Assembly: GCA_003153935.1 (NCBI GenBank)
Contig: PMCA01000024.1
Span: 1-27,973 of the forward strand
Direction of reading: 5' to 3'
DNA from: Elusimicrobiota bacterium
GTDB taxonomy: Bacteria; CAYTYR01; UBA6262
DNA: 27,973 nt
Part shown: positions 7,063 to 16,845 of the stretch, one piece after another
Layout: each line of letters opens with the position of its first letter
How positions within the stretch are numbered: the first letter of the stretch is position 1
Notes under the pieces: model-generated
The model's database searches: none
The model's input: the letters and a program-made list of their open reading frames with translations, nothing else
What the model was told of the DNA's origin: nothing
Made by a program: the position numbers and the translations under genes

Positions 7063-7104
7063 AATTACCTCCTGTATTTCTATTGGTCTTACACCTTAAA
7101 TTAT

Positions 7105-7132
7105 ATTATACAGCCGTCCTTGGTAAAGTCAA
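7105..7132 (-). promoter_or_regulatory. Strong sigma70 promoter of the pal-tol operon
   Basis: TTGACT (7127-7132) and a perfect TATAAT (7105-7110) are spaced by 16 nt on the minus strand, between the uvrA stop and pal. The leader is about 35 nt and contains AGGAGGT 4-5 nt before the pal ATG. No operator was recognised. Confidence 0.75.
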
Positions 7133-7146
7133 GAAGAAATGACTCA

Positions 7147-9936
7147 CTATAAGAACTCGCGCAGGTATTGACCTGTAAAAGAACGGGCTATCTGCACAAT
7201 TTGCTCGGGTGTTCCCGTAGCGATCACCTCACCCCCTTTCTCTCCGCCCTCCGGACCCAGGTCCACGATAAAATCGGCGGTTTTTATGACATCCAGGTTA
7301 TGTTCTATGACCAGCACGGTATTCCCTTTATCCGTCAGCCGGTGCAAAACCTCCAGCAGTTTATGGATATCGGCAAAATGCAGGCCGGTGGTAGGTTCAT
7401 CCAGGATATAGATCGTCCGGCCGGTACTGCGCTTGCCCAATTCAGTAGCCAGTTTTACCCGCTGGGCTTCGCCTCCCGACAGAGTGGTGGCTGACTGTCC
7501 CAGGCGGATATATTCCAGCCCGACGTCAAAAAGCGCCTGCAACGGTTTTTGCACCATAGGAATACTGTCAAAGAAACCTAAAGCTTCCTCTACTGTCATA
7601 TTCAGTATCTCCGAAATATTCTTGCCCTTATATTTGATCTCCAGGGTTTCCTGGTTGAACCGGTCGCCTTTGCAGGTTTCGCATTTAATATAAACATTGG
7701 GTAGGAATTGCATTTCTATTTTTATCACCCCGTCGCCCTGGCAGGTCTCGCAACGCCCGCCCTTGACGTTGAAGCTGAAACGTCCCGGTTCATAACCGCG
7801 CACCCGGGCTTCCGGCAAACGGCTGAATAAGTCCCGTATCGGGGTAAATAATCCCGTATACGTGGCCGGATTGGACCGCGGCGTGCGGCCGATCGGCGAC
7901 TGGTCCACCATAATGACCTTGTCAATGTTCGCCAAGCCCTTAAGCGCGGCGAATTGTCCCGGTTTCTCCTTGGCGTTATTGATCTTCTGTGCCAACGCTT
8001 TATAAATTATCTCGTTGACCAGCGTGCTCTTGCCCGATCCGCTGACGCCGGTAACGCAAACGAATAGTCCCAGGGGTATTTTAACGTCGATATTCTTCAA
8101 GTTAAAATGTCTGGCCCCGGTCACCTCCAGGAACTTGCCTGCAGCTTCCCTTCTTTTTTCCGGTATAGGTATCTTCAGGGCGCCGCTCAGGTACTTGCCG
8201 GTGGAGGACTCGTCACACTTCAGGATATCCGCCAGCGATCCCTGGCAAACCACCCGGCCGCCGTGTTCGCCGGCGCCCGGACCCAAGTCCAGGATATGAT
8301 CGGCTTTTTTAATGGTGTCGACATCATGCTCAACGATCAGGACGGTATTGCCGAGCTCTCTCAGGTTAAACAGGCTCTGCAGCAAACGGTTCGTATCGCG
8401 GGCGTGCAGGCCGATGGTCGGTTCATCGAGCACGTAGAGCACCCCCACCAGCCCAGAACCGATCTGCGTGGCCAACTGGATGCGTTGGGCTTCACCGCCG
8501 GCCAGGGTACTGGTTTCACGGGCCAGGGTAATGTAATCCAACCCTACATCCAGCATGAATTTGAGCCGGGATTTTATCTCTTTCAATATCTGCTGGCTGA
8601 TCTTTTGTTCTTTTTCGCTTAATTCTATCGCGTTAAAGAACTCCATCACCTGCTTGACAGATAATTGGACCACTTCGGCGATCGATTTGTTCCCGATCTT
8701 GACGCTGAGGGCCTCTTTTTTCAGCCGCGCGCCGTGACAAGCCGGGCAGGGCCGGGTCAGCATATATTTCTGGTAGATCTCCTCGCGCACAAAATCGCTC
8801 TCGGTTTCCTTATACCGGCGCTGCAGGTTGGTAATAACGCCCTCAAAGCTGCCGCTGCTGTCGCCAAAGAGCAGGATATCCTGTTGCTCTTTGGACAGCT
8901 TCTTAAAAGGGGTCTCCAGGGAAATACCGTAACGTTTGGAAACGTCTCTTAACATGTCATAGTACCAGCTGCTCCAGGCGCCTTTCCAGCGATGGCGCTT
9001 AGTGGTGATCGGCTGGCTCCAGGGGACCAGCGCCCCGTCGTAGACCGACAGGTTCTTGTCCGGCACCACCAGGTCGGGGTCCACTTCGATCTTGTGCCCC
9101 AGACCGGTACACTCCGGGCAGGCGCCGTAAGGAGCGTTAAAGGAGAAAAAGCGCGGCGAAATCTCCGGCAGGCTCAGGCCGCAGTTACTGCAGGCGTGAT
9201 GTTCGCTGAAAACCTGGTCCTGGCCGTTAATGTTCAGGATCACCATCCCCTGCCCCAGTTTCAGGGCGGTTTCTACCGAATCGGCGATCCTGGTCTTGGA
9301 TTCCTGGGTGACCGTGACCCGGTCCAGCAGGATCAGGATATCGTGTTTTTTATTCTTATCGAGTTTGATCTCTTCTTCCAATGAATAAAGTTTACCGTCG
9401 ATGCGTACGCGCAGGTACCCGTCCTTGCGGACCCGCTCCAGCATCTCTTTATATTCACCCTTGCGGCTCCGGACCAGCGGCGACAGGATCTGGACCTTGG
9501 TGCCATACGGGGATTTCAGTATCCGGTCGATTATTTGCCGGGCGCTTTGAGCCTGGATCGGCTCTCCGCAAGTGGGACAAAAGGGCTGGCCGATGCGGGC
9601 GAAAAGCAGGCGCAGGTAATCATAGATCTCGGTTACCGTGCCCACTGTGGAGCGCGGGTTATGGGACAGGGCTTTCTGCTGGATGGCGATCGCCGGGGAC
9701 AATCCCTCGATGTAATCCACATCGGGCTTATCCATCTGTTCCAGGAACTGGCGGGCGTAGGCGCTTAGGGATTCGACATAACGCCTCTGCCCTTCGGCAT
9801 AGATGGTGTCGAATGCCAGAGAAGACTTGCCTGACCCCGATAATCCGGTGATAACCACCAGTTTATTGCGCGGTATTTCCACATCTATGTTTTTCAGATT
9901 ATGCTCGCGCGCACCTTTGACTATTATTTTGTCCAT
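7147..9936 (-). CDS. uvrA: Excinuclease ABC subunit A
   Basis: UvrA is the damage-recognition ATPase of nucleotide excision repair and hands DNA to UvrB. The 929-residue protein shows two ABC ATPase modules. Walker A motifs are GLSGSGKSS (31-39) and GVSGSGKST (near 630). ABC signatures are LAGGEAQR and LSGGEAQR, each followed by a Walker B ending in LDEP. Zinc-binding pairs include CPTC, CSNC, CPEC, CPAC and CETC...CETC. The start at 9936 ([14 protein letters not shown]) matches the family N-terminus and has AGGGA upstream. An in-frame start at 9984 would add 16 residues encoded inside the upstream terminator. It stands alone between a terminator and the pal promoter; uvrB and uvrC are not in the window. 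Confidence 0.97.
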   Translation of the reverse strand: MDKIIVKGAREHNLKNIDVEIPRNKLVVITGLSGSGKSSLAFDTIYAEGQRRYVESLSAYARQFLEQMDKPDVDYIEGLSPAIAIQQKALSHNPRSTVGTVTEIYDYLRLLFARIGQPFCPTCGEPIQAQSARQIIDRILKSPYGTKVQILSPLVRSRKGEYKEMLERVRKDGYLRVRIDGKLYSLEEEIKLDKNKKHDILILLDRVTVTQESKTRIADSVETALKLGQGMVILNINGQDQVFSEHHACSNCGLSLPEISPRFFSFNAPYGACPECTGLGHKIEVDPDLVVPDKNLSVYDGALVPWSQPITTKRHRWKGAWSSWYYDMLRDVSKRYGISLETPFKKLSKEQQDILLFGDSSGSFEGVITNLQRRYKETESDFVREEIYQKYMLTRPCPACHGARLKKEALSVKIGNKSIAEVVQLSVKQVMEFFNAIELSEKEQKISQQILKEIKSRLKFMLDVGLDYITLARETSTLAGGEAQRIQLATQIGSGLVGVLYVLDEPTIGLHARDTNRLLQSLFNLRELGNTVLIVEHDVDTIKKADHILDLGPGAGEHGGRVVCQGSLADILKCDESSTGKYLSGALKIPIPEKRREAAGKFLEVTGARHFNLKNIDVKIPLGLFVCVTGVSGSGKSTLVNEIIYKALAQKINNAKEKPGQFAALKGLANIDKVIMVDQSPIGRTPRSNPATYTGLFTPIRDLFSRLPEARVRGYEPGRFSFNVKGGRCETCQGDGVIKIEMQFLPNVYIKCETCKGDRFNQETLEIKYKGKNISEILNMTVEEALGFFDSIPMVQKPLQALFDVGLEYIRLGQSATTLSGGEAQRVKLATELGKRSTGRTIYILDEPTTGLHFADIHKLLEVLHRLTDKGNTVLVIEHNLDVIKTADFIVDLGPEGGEKGGEVIATGTPEQIVQIARSFTGQYLREFL

Positions 9937-9951
9937 AAGTTTTTCCCTCAT

Positions 9952-9992
9952 AAAAAAATTAAAAGTCCAATTAATTTTCCCCACTGGACTTT
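9952..9992 (-). terminator. Likely intrinsic terminator of the 19-gene set
   Basis: On the minus strand the 8-bp stem AAAGTCCA/TGGACTTT (9985-9992 with 9962-9969) encloses a 15-nt loop. Two to three bases later a run of seven T follows (9952-9958). It lies between the response regulator stop and uvrA. The stem is A/T-rich, so termination may be partial. Confidence 0.55.
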
Positions 9993-10018
9993 ACTTTTTA
10001 ATATAGTTCAGTTTATTT

Positions 10019-10804
10019 TTAGGTCTTGCTTATTTTCAGGAGCTCTTCGATCTTCTTCAGTAGGACATCCGGTTCGAAGGGCTTGGTGAAATAGGCGTTA
10101 GCCCCCATCTGCTGTCCCAGTTTCTGGGATTCTTCGGCGCTGCGCGCGGTCAGCATGATGATAGGCGTATCCTTATATTTATTATCAAACTTCAGGATGC
10201 GGCAAACTTTGAACCCATCTATGACCGGCAATACCAGGTCCAGGAGTATCAGGTCGGGATTCTCCTTATGTACCAGGTCCAGTCCGGCTTGCCCGTCGTG
10301 AGCCATAGAAACTTCGAACCCGTTGGCTTCCAGCCTGATCTTAAGCATCCGGGCAATGGGGACTTCATCATCGATAACGATGATCTTCTTGCGGTCGGAC
10401 ACTGGCTTGGGTTGGCTGGCGGCCGCGGCTTCTCCCAGCAATTGCTCGGTCATGTATATCACTATGTCGCTGGCCACCGGCTTTTTAATATATTTAGTTA
10501 TCCCCAGATCCTGCGCTTCCATCAGGGCGTGCTTTTCATTTTCATCGCTCAGTATGAGCACCGGCCAGGATTTGGTCCGGGGGTTGGCCTTTAATTGGCG
10601 GGAAACCTCCACCATGCTGACCAGGGGTATCTTATCGTCAATGACCACGGCGCTGAAATCACGCTCCGCAGTGAAGATCTCGTACAGCCCGCGCTTACCG
10701 TCACCAGCCACGGTTACTTCATAATTGTGTCCGGTGAATTTGGCTTTCAGCTCCTCGCCTAATTCATAATTATCGGACATGATCAAAACGCTTTTACCCG
10801 GCAC
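10019..10804 (-). CDS. Tandem-receiver response regulator without output domain
   Basis: The 261-residue protein consists of two CheY-like receiver domains and no DNA-binding or enzymatic output. The first (about 4-122) is degenerate: the acidic pair is reduced to SDN (10-12), though Asp56/57 and Lys108 remain. The second (about 139-257) is canonical, with Asp145-146, phospho-acceptor Asp189 in LILLDLVLP, Thr219 and Lys241. The start is a GTG with GGAG a few bases upstream, 9 nt after the preceding receiver gene; an ATG at codon 9 would cut the first strand. It probably acts through protein contacts downstream of the adjacent kinase. Confidence 0.88.
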   Translation of the reverse strand: MPGKSVLIMSDNYELGEELKAKFTGHNYEVTVAGDGKRGLYEIFTAERDFSAVVIDDKIPLVSMVEVSRQLKANPRTKSWPVLILSDENEKHALMEAQDLGITKYIKKPVASDIVIYMTEQLLGEAAAASQPKPVSDRKKIIVIDDEVPIARMLKIRLEANGFEVSMAHDGQAGLDLVHKENPDLILLDLVLPVIDGFKVCRILKFDNKYKDTPIIMLTARSAEESQKLGQQMGANAYFTKPFEPDVLLKKIEELLKISKT

Positions 10805-10813
10805 GGAGACTCC

Positions 10814-11179
10814 CTATTTTAACAGTTTCTTGATCTTTTCCAGCAGTTCCTCTGCTTCAAACGGTTTTGACAGGTAATCATCCGCCCCGGAAACCGCGGC
10901 CCAATCCCTGGCTCCCTCCTCCACCTTAACGGAGAGCATTATCACCGGTATATCTTTCAGAGACGTGTCCAGCTTTAACCGCCGGCAAACCTCGAACCCG
11001 TCCATTTTAGGCATCATCACGTCCAGGATTATCAAGTCGGGATGATGCAGTTTGGCTTGTTCCAGGGCTTGCTCCCCGTCAAAAGCTGAAAGAGTATCAT
11101 AGCCGTTAGCTTTCATCCTGATGTTAAGCATCCGGTTGATCTGTGGTTCATCGTCTACGATCAGGATTTTCTTTTTCAT
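10814..11179 (-). CDS. Single-domain CheY-like response regulator
   Basis: The 121-residue protein is a lone receiver domain with all phosphorylation residues: Asp9-Asp10, acceptor Asp53 in LIILDVMMP, Ser83 and Lys105 (LSKPF). Its ATG overlaps the histidine kinase stop as ATGA, so it is very likely the cognate partner. It is close in sequence to the second receiver of the next gene (shared [24 protein letters not shown] pattern), suggesting local duplication. No output domain is present. Confidence 0.9.
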   Translation of the reverse strand: MKKKILIVDDEPQINRMLNIRMKANGYDTLSAFDGEQALEQAKLHHPDLIILDVMMPKMDGFEVCRRLKLDTSLKDIPVIMLSVKVEEGARDWAAVSGADDYLSKPFEAEELLEKIKKLLK

Positions 11180-12639
11180 TTGGACGCTTCCAGTACCGGG
11201 CGGTCCTGCAGGTTATCCTTGGCAAATTTCAGCAGTTCGTGCGGTTTCTCACCGTTCTCAGGATAAGTGGCGCGCCCGATCTTCAGCCAGATCTTCTGGT
11301 CCTTTATTTTCACTCCCGATTTTTCCAAAGTTTCCAGGATCCGCCTTTCCACCGCTTTGCCTCCGTCACTATCCGCTTCCGGCAGGACGATCACCAGTTC
11401 TTCCTCGTCGATCACCACTTTATCGTAAGGCCGCCGGACGCAGTGCTGGACCTGGGTCTCCAGTTTTTTCAGCTCTATCTCTTTTTCAAAGCCGGCCAGG
11501 TCCTTGAAGTTATCCACCCGGATATTGATCAGGGAGAAACGGGTCTTATAGATAAAGGCCATTTTGATCGTCTCTTCCAGAACCAGGGTCAGGTAATTCT
11601 TATGCTGGCGTTCTTCCAGGAAGAGCTGGTCCTCGGCCTTGACGCTATGCTCGGATTCCTTCTGGCCCTCATATTTGGGCAGGGTGAATGAAAATTTGCT
11701 GCCCTTACCCAGTTCGCTACTTAAATAGATCTTGCCGCCGTGAGCCTCTACCAGGCTCTTGGCGATGGACAGTCCCAGTCCCGTACCGCCGCTCTGCCGG
11801 GTCAGGTGCGAGCCGATCTGGTAGAATTTCTCAAAAATGCGTTCCTGCTCTTCGCGCGGGATGCCCAGGCCGGTATCGGATACGCCGACTTCCACATATT
11901 CCAGCTTGGTGTTATTGTCAACCGCCATGACTTCCTGCGTTTTGGCCGTGACGGTGATCTTGCCGTTCTCATTGGAGAACTTGACCGCATTATCCATTAA
12001 ATTGGTCACGATCTGGGCAAGTTTATCCACGTCGGCAAAAACGAAGGGGATATTTTCTTTAACGTCTATCACCAGGCTGATCTTTTTATTTTCCAGTGGC
12101 GTCTTGTAATTTTCTTTCAATCCCAGAAGCAGTTTGGCAATATTTACCGATTTCTTGGCCAATTGCAGACGGCCTGATTCAATACGGCTGACATCCAGCA
12201 GGTCGCTGATCAAACGGCTCAACCGGTTAACCCCGTCGACAGCCATATTCAGGCACTCGCGCTGGGTATCGTTAATTTCTCCGGTAGTGCCATCAGCGGT
12301 AAGCTTAACCCCTTCCTTGATGATCGCCAGCGGTGTCCGTAATTCATGGCTGACCATGGAAACAAATTCGCTTTTCAGCTGGTTCAACCTGCGCAGTTCA
12401 TTGGTCTGCTGGTTCAATCTCTCATAGGCGAAACTCAATTCATCGTTTACCGCCAGCAATTCCGTCTGGGCCGCTTGTAATTCCTGCTGGCTGACCAACA
12501 GTTCACTATTCTTTATATTGCACATTTTATCAAGCTTGCGCTCGCGCAGAAAACTGAAAGCCAGGATCAATACGAAGACCAGCAGCGTAAAGATCGCGCC
12601 GCCTAAAATATACATGTTTACGGTACTAAGAGCACCCAT
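11176..12639 (-). CDS. Membrane histidine kinase with C-terminal degenerate GGDEF-like domain
   Basis: The 487-residue protein has one membrane segment (about 10-30) and almost no periplasmic part. A coiled coil (about 42-88) leads to a HisKA domain with phospho-acceptor His98 ([11 protein letters not shown]). The HATPase_c domain has an N box [11 protein letters not shown] (213-223), DTGLGIP (255-261) and [13 protein letters not shown] (284-296). The last 145 residues (about 335-480) read like a diverged GGDEF fold: [14 protein letters not shown], then [16 protein letters not shown] where GGEEF is expected, then [20 protein letters not shown]. The catalytic GG is lost, so no cyclase activity is expected. 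The domain may sense or bind a ligand, or act as a scaffold. It is 15 nt after nadB and overlaps the receiver gene. Confidence 0.9.
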   Translation of the reverse strand: MGALSTVNMYILGGAIFTLLVFVLILAFSFLRERKLDKMCNIKNSELLVSQQELQAAQTELLAVNDELSFAYERLNQQTNELRRLNQLKSEFVSMVSHELRTPLAIIKEGVKLTADGTTGEINDTQRECLNMAVDGVNRLSRLISDLLDVSRIESGRLQLAKKSVNIAKLLLGLKENYKTPLENKKISLVIDVKENIPFVFADVDKLAQIVTNLMDNAVKFSNENGKITVTAKTQEVMAVDNNTKLEYVEVGVSDTGLGIPREEQERIFEKFYQIGSHLTRQSGGTGLGLSIAKSLVEAHGGKIYLSSELGKGSKFSFTLPKYEGQKESEHSVKAEDQLFLEERQHKNYLTLVLEETIKMAFIYKTRFSLINIRVDNFKDLAGFEKEIELKKLETQVQHCVRRPYDKVVIDEEELVIVLPEADSDGGKAVERRILETLEKSGVKIKDQKIWLKIGRATYPENGEKPHELLKFAKDNLQDRPVLEASK

Positions 12640-12654
12640 GACCAGTCCTTTTTA

Positions 12655-14250
12655 TCAGTTCCTGCGCAATACGGTATCTTTGCGCCATTTTAAATCATTT
12701 CTCACGGGATAGTCAATGTTATAATGCAGGCCGCGGCTTTCTTTGCGGCTGATGGCGGATCGGATGATCAGCTCCGCCACATTGGCGATATTGCGCAATT
12801 CCAGCAAGTCGCTGGTAATGATAAAATTCCAGTAGTACTCGGCGATCTCTTTCTGCAGCAGTTCGATCCGTCTCTTGGCCCGGGCCAGGCGTTTATCGGA
12901 ACGCACTATGCCGACGTAATTCCACATCAGGCGCCTGATCTCGTCCCAATTATGAGCGACGATAATTGATTCATTGGAATCGACGGCCTGGCCGATATCC
13001 CACGGTTTCACCGCTGGGAAAGAAACGCTGGCGCAGATGTCGATTACCGATTGCCGGGCCGCGTTATGGGCGAAGACCATCGCCTCCAGCAGAGAATTGC
13101 TAGCCAGGCGGTTAGCGCCGTGCAAACCGGTATGGGCCACTTCTCCCAAGGCGTATAATCTCCGGATGTTGGTGGAGCCGTCTTTATCCGTCATTACCCC
13201 GCCGCACATATAGTGGGCGGCCGGCGCCACCGGTATCGGGGTTTTGGTCATGTCAATGCCATAGAACAGGCACTTCTTGTAAATATTCGGAAAATGCTTT
13301 TTGATGAACGGAGCCGGCTTATGGGTGATGTCCAGGAAAACGCATTCATCCCCGGTGCGTTTCAATTCCGCGTCTATCGCCCGGGCGACGATATCGCGTG
13401 GCGCCAAGTCTTTCAGGGGATGATATTTATTCATGAAAGCGGTTCCGTCTTTTAAACGCAAGATGCCACCCTCGCCGCGTACCGCCTCGCTGATCAGGAA
13501 CGACTTAGCTTCCGGATGGTAAAGGCAGGTCGGATGGAACTGGATAAATTCCAGGTTGGCGATCCGGGCGCCGATACGGTAGGCCATGGCTACTCCATCA
13601 CCGGTGGAGGTATCGGGGTTGCTGGTAAGCAAATACACCTTACCGACCCCGCCGGTGGCCAGCACCGTCACCTTGGACAGGAAAGTAGCTACCTTCTTCT
13701 TCTTAATATCCAGGACGTAAGCGCCCCAGCAGGTGTTGGTGTTCCCCTCTTTTATTAAATTGATCGCCATGAAATCCGCGTAGATACGGATATTCTTATG
13801 CGCCATTACTTTGGCCAGGAGTTTTTCTTCGATCTCCTTCCCGGTCAGGTCCTTGGCGTGCACAATGCGGCGCTTGGAATGCCCGCCTTCTTTGGTAAGG
13901 TCCAGGTGTTCCTGGTCATCTTCCCAGCGGGTGAATTTCACACCGTAATTAAGCAGCTCTTTGATCCGCTCCGGCGCGCTCTTGACCACCATTTCCACTA
14001 TATCCGGATGACATAGCCCGGCGCCGGCGGTCAGGGTATCTTTTATGTGCATCTGGAAACTGTCTTCACCGGATAGGACCGCGGCGATCCCGCCCTGGGC
14101 GTAAAAAGTCGCGGATTCGCTGGCCTGTTTTTTGGAGATTATGGCCACCTTGCCATGATCTGCTACCTTCAGGGCGTATGATAACCCCGCCACCCCGCTG
14201 CCGATAACCAAAAAATCCACTGTGATCAGATCCTTCTTTAATTTTTCCAT
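12655..14250 (-). CDS. nadB: L-aspartate oxidase
   Basis: NadB oxidises L-aspartate to iminoaspartate, the first step of de novo NAD synthesis. The 531-residue protein has an N-terminal FAD-binding motif ([15 protein letters not shown], 13-27), the family segment [16 protein letters not shown] (44-59), and [14 protein letters not shown] (124-137). The fumarate-reductase/aspartate-oxidase active-site stretch [10 protein letters not shown]...SEAVRGEGG (about 237-262) is present, as is [16 protein letters not shown]. The ATG at 14250 overlaps the panC stop (TAATG) with a G-rich site upstream. An in-frame GTG at 14259 is the alternative. nadA and nadC are not in the window. Succinate dehydrogenase flavoproteins are relatives, but the length and motifs fit NadB. 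Confidence 0.93.
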   Translation of the reverse strand: MEKLKKDLITVDFLVIGSGVAGLSYALKVADHGKVAIISKKQASESATFYAQGGIAAVLSGEDSFQMHIKDTLTAGAGLCHPDIVEMVVKSAPERIKELLNYGVKFTRWEDDQEHLDLTKEGGHSKRRIVHAKDLTGKEIEEKLLAKVMAHKNIRIYADFMAINLIKEGNTNTCWGAYVLDIKKKKVATFLSKVTVLATGGVGKVYLLTSNPDTSTGDGVAMAYRIGARIANLEFIQFHPTCLYHPEAKSFLISEAVRGEGGILRLKDGTAFMNKYHPLKDLAPRDIVARAIDAELKRTGDECVFLDITHKPAPFIKKHFPNIYKKCLFYGIDMTKTPIPVAPAAHYMCGGVMTDKDGSTNIRRLYALGEVAHTGLHGANRLASNSLLEAMVFAHNAARQSVIDICASVSFPAVKPWDIGQAVDSNESIIVAHNWDEIRRLMWNYVGIVRSDKRLARAKRRIELLQKEIAEYYWNFIITSDLLELRNIANVAELIIRSAISRKESRGLHYNIDYPVRNDLKWRKDTVLRRN

Positions 14251-15092
14251 TAACCCCACACCATATTGTCGATCAGGCGCGTTTTACCGATGAAGACCGC
14301 CAGGGCTATAGCAGCTTGACCCTTTATCTGCTTGACCGGTTCTAGCGACCCCGCGTCCACTATTTCTATATAATCCACTTTGGCCAGTAAATTGCTTTGG
14401 ATAATATTTCTTATTTCTCTTTTTATCTTGCCCGCATCTTTTATGCCGCTGCTGACCATCGCTTTGGCTACCCTCAGCGCTTCATGCAAACAGGTAGCTG
14501 ATCTTCTTTCTTCCGGACTTAGATATTGGTTGCGCGAGCTCATGGCCAGGCCGTCTTTCTCCCTGATTATCGGACATACTACGATCTGCATCTGGAGATT
14601 CAAGTCCTTGACCATCTGCTTGATAACTTGCGCCTGCTGGTAATCCTTCTGGCCGAAATAGGCCCTATCCGCCAACACCGAGTTGAAAAGTTTGATAACG
14701 ACAGTTACCACGCCGCGAAAGTGCGCCGGCCGGAAAGCGCCGCAAAGTCCCGCGGTTAACTCACCTGGCTCCACATAAGTCTGATAACCCGGGGGATACA
14801 TTTCACCGGCACCGGGATTAAAAATTATATCGGCACCAGCTTTGACGGCCAGCTTGACATCTTTAGCGAACGGGCGGGGATATTTCTTAAAATCTTCATT
14901 CGGCCCGAATTGGATAGGATTTACAAAGATACTAACCACTACCAGGTCATTTTCCCTGGCGGCGCGGCGTATCAGGCTCAAATGACCCTCATGCAGGGCG
15001 CCCATGGTCGGCACCAGGCCGATTGTCTTGCCTGCCCGCCTGTGTTTCCGGATATATTCCTGCATCTGCTCTATTTTTCTGATAATTTTCAT
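14250..15092 (-). CDS. panC: Pantothenate synthetase
   Basis: PanC joins pantoate and beta-alanine with ATP to form pantothenate. The 280-residue protein has the nucleotidyl-transferase motif [17 protein letters not shown] (His34, His37), [18 protein letters not shown] (56-73), YFGQKDYQQ (145-153) and the AMSSRNQYL loop (183-191). These cover the ATP- and pantoate-binding sites. Length is typical. It follows a secreted protein gene by 19 nt and is coupled to nadB by a 1-nt overlap. panD, which would supply beta-alanine from aspartate, is absent here. Confidence 0.96.
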   Translation of the reverse strand: MKIIRKIEQMQEYIRKHRRAGKTIGLVPTMGALHEGHLSLIRRAARENDLVVVSIFVNPIQFGPNEDFKKYPRPFAKDVKLAVKAGADIIFNPGAGEMYPPGYQTYVEPGELTAGLCGAFRPAHFRGVVTVVIKLFNSVLADRAYFGQKDYQQAQVIKQMVKDLNLQMQIVVCPIIREKDGLAMSSRNQYLSPEERRSATCLHEALRVAKAMVSSGIKDAGKIKREIRNIIQSNLLAKVDYIEIVDAGSLEPVKQIKGQAAIALAVFIGKTRLIDNMVWG

Positions 15093-15111
15093 TAATTAGA
15101 AACGTCCCTTA

Positions 15112-15603
15112 TTACTTATTATTTATCTGTTTCAGGCCGAAACCTTTTTTGATATCCTCAATGTATGTCGGCCAGCTGGTCTTGACCAGGTTAAGATAGT
15201 AAACCTTGTACTTATCGTTCTCTCCCAGGTAAATAGCCGCCATATTCTGTGCCTTGGCCGGCAGTTTTTTCTTTTCGCCCGTCCAGTTCTTCGGGCAGAA
15301 CCACAGGGTAAAGACAGGGTTATAAGTGAACTGTTTCAGGTCGTCAGATAACTTGGTAGTCGGGTCAGCCAGTCCTATTTCGATGGCGCTGATTTCTCCC
15401 TGCCATTCCGCCGGCGTCACCTTGCGCATTAAATAACTCAGCTCCCAGTTCTTGGGCAGGAATGTTTTCAGTTTCTCCGTAATTTCTTTTTCGTTGCTGT
15501 TTTTCGGGACCACTCCCGGGCCATACCCTTCGGCCGCATATCCCGGCGCTATTATGATCATCACCGCCGCCAGCGCTAAAAGAACGGACCAAAATTTTTT
15601 CAT
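15112..15603 (-). CDS. Secreted protein of unknown function between panB and panC
   Basis: I do not recognise a family. The 163-residue product has a clear signal peptide (MKKFWSVLLALAAVMIIIAP, cleavage after GYA near residue 23). The mature domain is about 140 residues with several Trp and Tyr (FLPKNWELSYLMRKV, FTLWFCPKNWTG, YKVYYLNLVKTSW) and a single Cys. It looks soluble and periplasmic. The start has a near-perfect AGGAGG 5 nt upstream. It sits 16 nt after panB and 19 nt before panC, so it is co-transcribed with vitamin genes but unlikely to be an enzyme of the pathway. Confidence 0.75.
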   Translation of the reverse strand: MKKFWSVLLALAAVMIIIAPGYAAEGYGPGVVPKNSNEKEITEKLKTFLPKNWELSYLMRKVTPAEWQGEISAIEIGLADPTTKLSDDLKQFTYNPVFTLWFCPKNWTGEKKKLPAKAQNMAAIYLGENDKYKVYYLNLVKTSWPTYIEDIKKGFGLKQINNK

Positions 15604-15619
15604 TTTTCGCCTCCTGTGT

Positions 15620-16417
15620 TTAATAACTGTGCTTTTTATCGGGGAACTTGCCCTGTTCCACTTCCCGCTTGTATTGTTTGAAGGCCTTCAGCATTATGCT
15701 CCCCAAGTCCGCGTATTTCTTGACGAATTTCGGGGTGAAATCGGGAAATAATCCCAGCATATCCGGGGTTACCAGCACCTGTCCGTCGCAGTATTTTCCC
15801 GCGCCGCAGCTGATAGTAGGTATGCTCAAGCTGTCGGTGATCTCTTTGGCTAACTGCCAGGGCAGGCCCTCCAGCACAATAGCAAACACGCCGGCGTCCT
15901 GTAACTGCAACGCGTCTTCTTTTAATTTTTCCGCCTGTGTTTTTTCCCGGCCCTGCACCTTATAGCCGCCCATTTTATGAACGGCCTGGGGAGTCAATCC
16001 GATATGCCCCATCACCGGGATATCGGCAGCCAGCATGGCTTTTATGGTTTTGACCATTTCCCGGCCGCCCTCTATTTTCACCGCTTCCGCGCCGCCTTCT
16101 TTCAAGAACCGACCGGCATTGCGTACCGCTTCGCTGGGTTTGATCTGGTAGGAAAGATACGGCATATCCGCCACCAGCAAGGCTTTTTTCGTGCCGCGTT
16201 TTACCGCTTTTACATGGTGCAGCATCTCATCGATAGTCACCGGCAGAGTGGTTTCATAGCCCAGCACCACCATGGCCAGGGTATCTCCCACCAATAAAAT
16301 ATCGATACCGGCCTGGTCCATGATTTTGGCAGTCGGATAATCATAACAAGTAAGCACGGTTATCTTCCGGTGAGTTTGTTTTTTGGTCAGTAATGAGGCG
16401 GTAGTTATTTTTTCCAT
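15620..16417 (-). CDS. panB: 3-methyl-2-oxobutanoate hydroxymethyltransferase
   Basis: PanB makes ketopantoate from alpha-ketoisovalerate and methylene-tetrahydrofolate. The 265-residue TIM-barrel protein has VLTCYDYPTA (21-30), the metal-binding VGDTLAMVVLGYETTLPV (43-60, Asp45), LVADMPYLSY (81-90, Asp84), and VKIEGG (113-118). PVMGHIGLTPQ (134-144) and the catalytic Glu183 in VLEGLP are also present. Length is normal. The ATG overlaps folK by 13 nt. Its folate cofactor gives a functional reason to neighbour folK, although the gene pair is also common for other reasons. Confidence 0.96.
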   Translation of the reverse strand: MEKITTASLLTKKQTHRKITVLTCYDYPTAKIMDQAGIDILLVGDTLAMVVLGYETTLPVTIDEMLHHVKAVKRGTKKALLVADMPYLSYQIKPSEAVRNAGRFLKEGGAEAVKIEGGREMVKTIKAMLAADIPVMGHIGLTPQAVHKMGGYKVQGREKTQAEKLKEDALQLQDAGVFAIVLEGLPWQLAKEITDSLSIPTISCGAGKYCDGQVLVTPDMLGLFPDFTPKFVKKYADLGSIMLKAFKQYKREVEQGKFPDKKHSY

Positions 16418-16845
16418 TTAAATACCTTTTTGTCCAAACGCGGGCCTATTTCCCTTAAGGGAGCCAGAACAAATTCACGTTCGTTCAAACGCGGATGGGG
16501 AATGGTCAATCTGCTGGTTTTAACTCTCCTGCCCTCGTATAGCAGGATATCGATATCTATGACGCGCGGACCGTTGCGGAATGTCCGCCGGCGTCCCATT
16601 TTTTTTTCAATGGCTTTCACTATGCGCAGTAACCCAGACGGAGCTACGCTGGTTTTAATTTCCAAGACGGCATTTAAAAAATCAGGCTGGTCAGTATAAC
16701 CAACCGGCTTGGTCTTATACAGCGATGATACTTTAATAACTTTTACGTGCTCGCGCAGTAATTTAACGGCATTACGTATGTTTTTTCTCTTGTCACCTAA
16801 ATTACTTCCTAATCCCAGATAAACTGTCCGCCCAGCCACTACCAT
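16405..16845 (-). CDS. folK: 6-hydroxymethyl-7,8-dihydropterin pyrophosphokinase
   Basis: HPPK transfers pyrophosphate from ATP to hydroxymethyl-dihydropterin in folate synthesis. The 146-residue protein has YLGLGSNLGDKRKNI (9-23), the pterin-site segment YKTKPVGYTDQPDFLNAV (43-60), and the signature GPRVIDIDILLYE with metal ligands Asp97 and Asp99. PHPRLNEREFVLAPL (116-130) completes the domain. It is a little shorter than many family members but the core is complete. It overlaps both neighbours (7 nt with dapL, 13 nt with panB). The ATG has only a weak ribosome site, so translation may depend on coupling to dapL. Confidence 0.94.
   Translation of the reverse strand: MVVAGRTVYLGLGSNLGDKRKNIRNAVKLLREHVKVIKVSSLYKTKPVGYTDQPDFLNAVLEIKTSVAPSGLLRIVKAIEKKMGRRRTFRNGPRVIDIDILLYEGRRVKTSRLTIPHPRLNEREFVLAPLREIGPRLDKKVFKWKK

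Noticed and set aside
8107-8622. 171-codon plus-strand frame
   Set aside because: It is antisense to the highly conserved UvrA ATPase region and has no independent support.
9937-10018. Promoter for uvrA, including a LexA-type site
   Set aside because: Only a TATATT-like -10 with a poor -35 was found, and no recognisable LexA box, so none is annotated.
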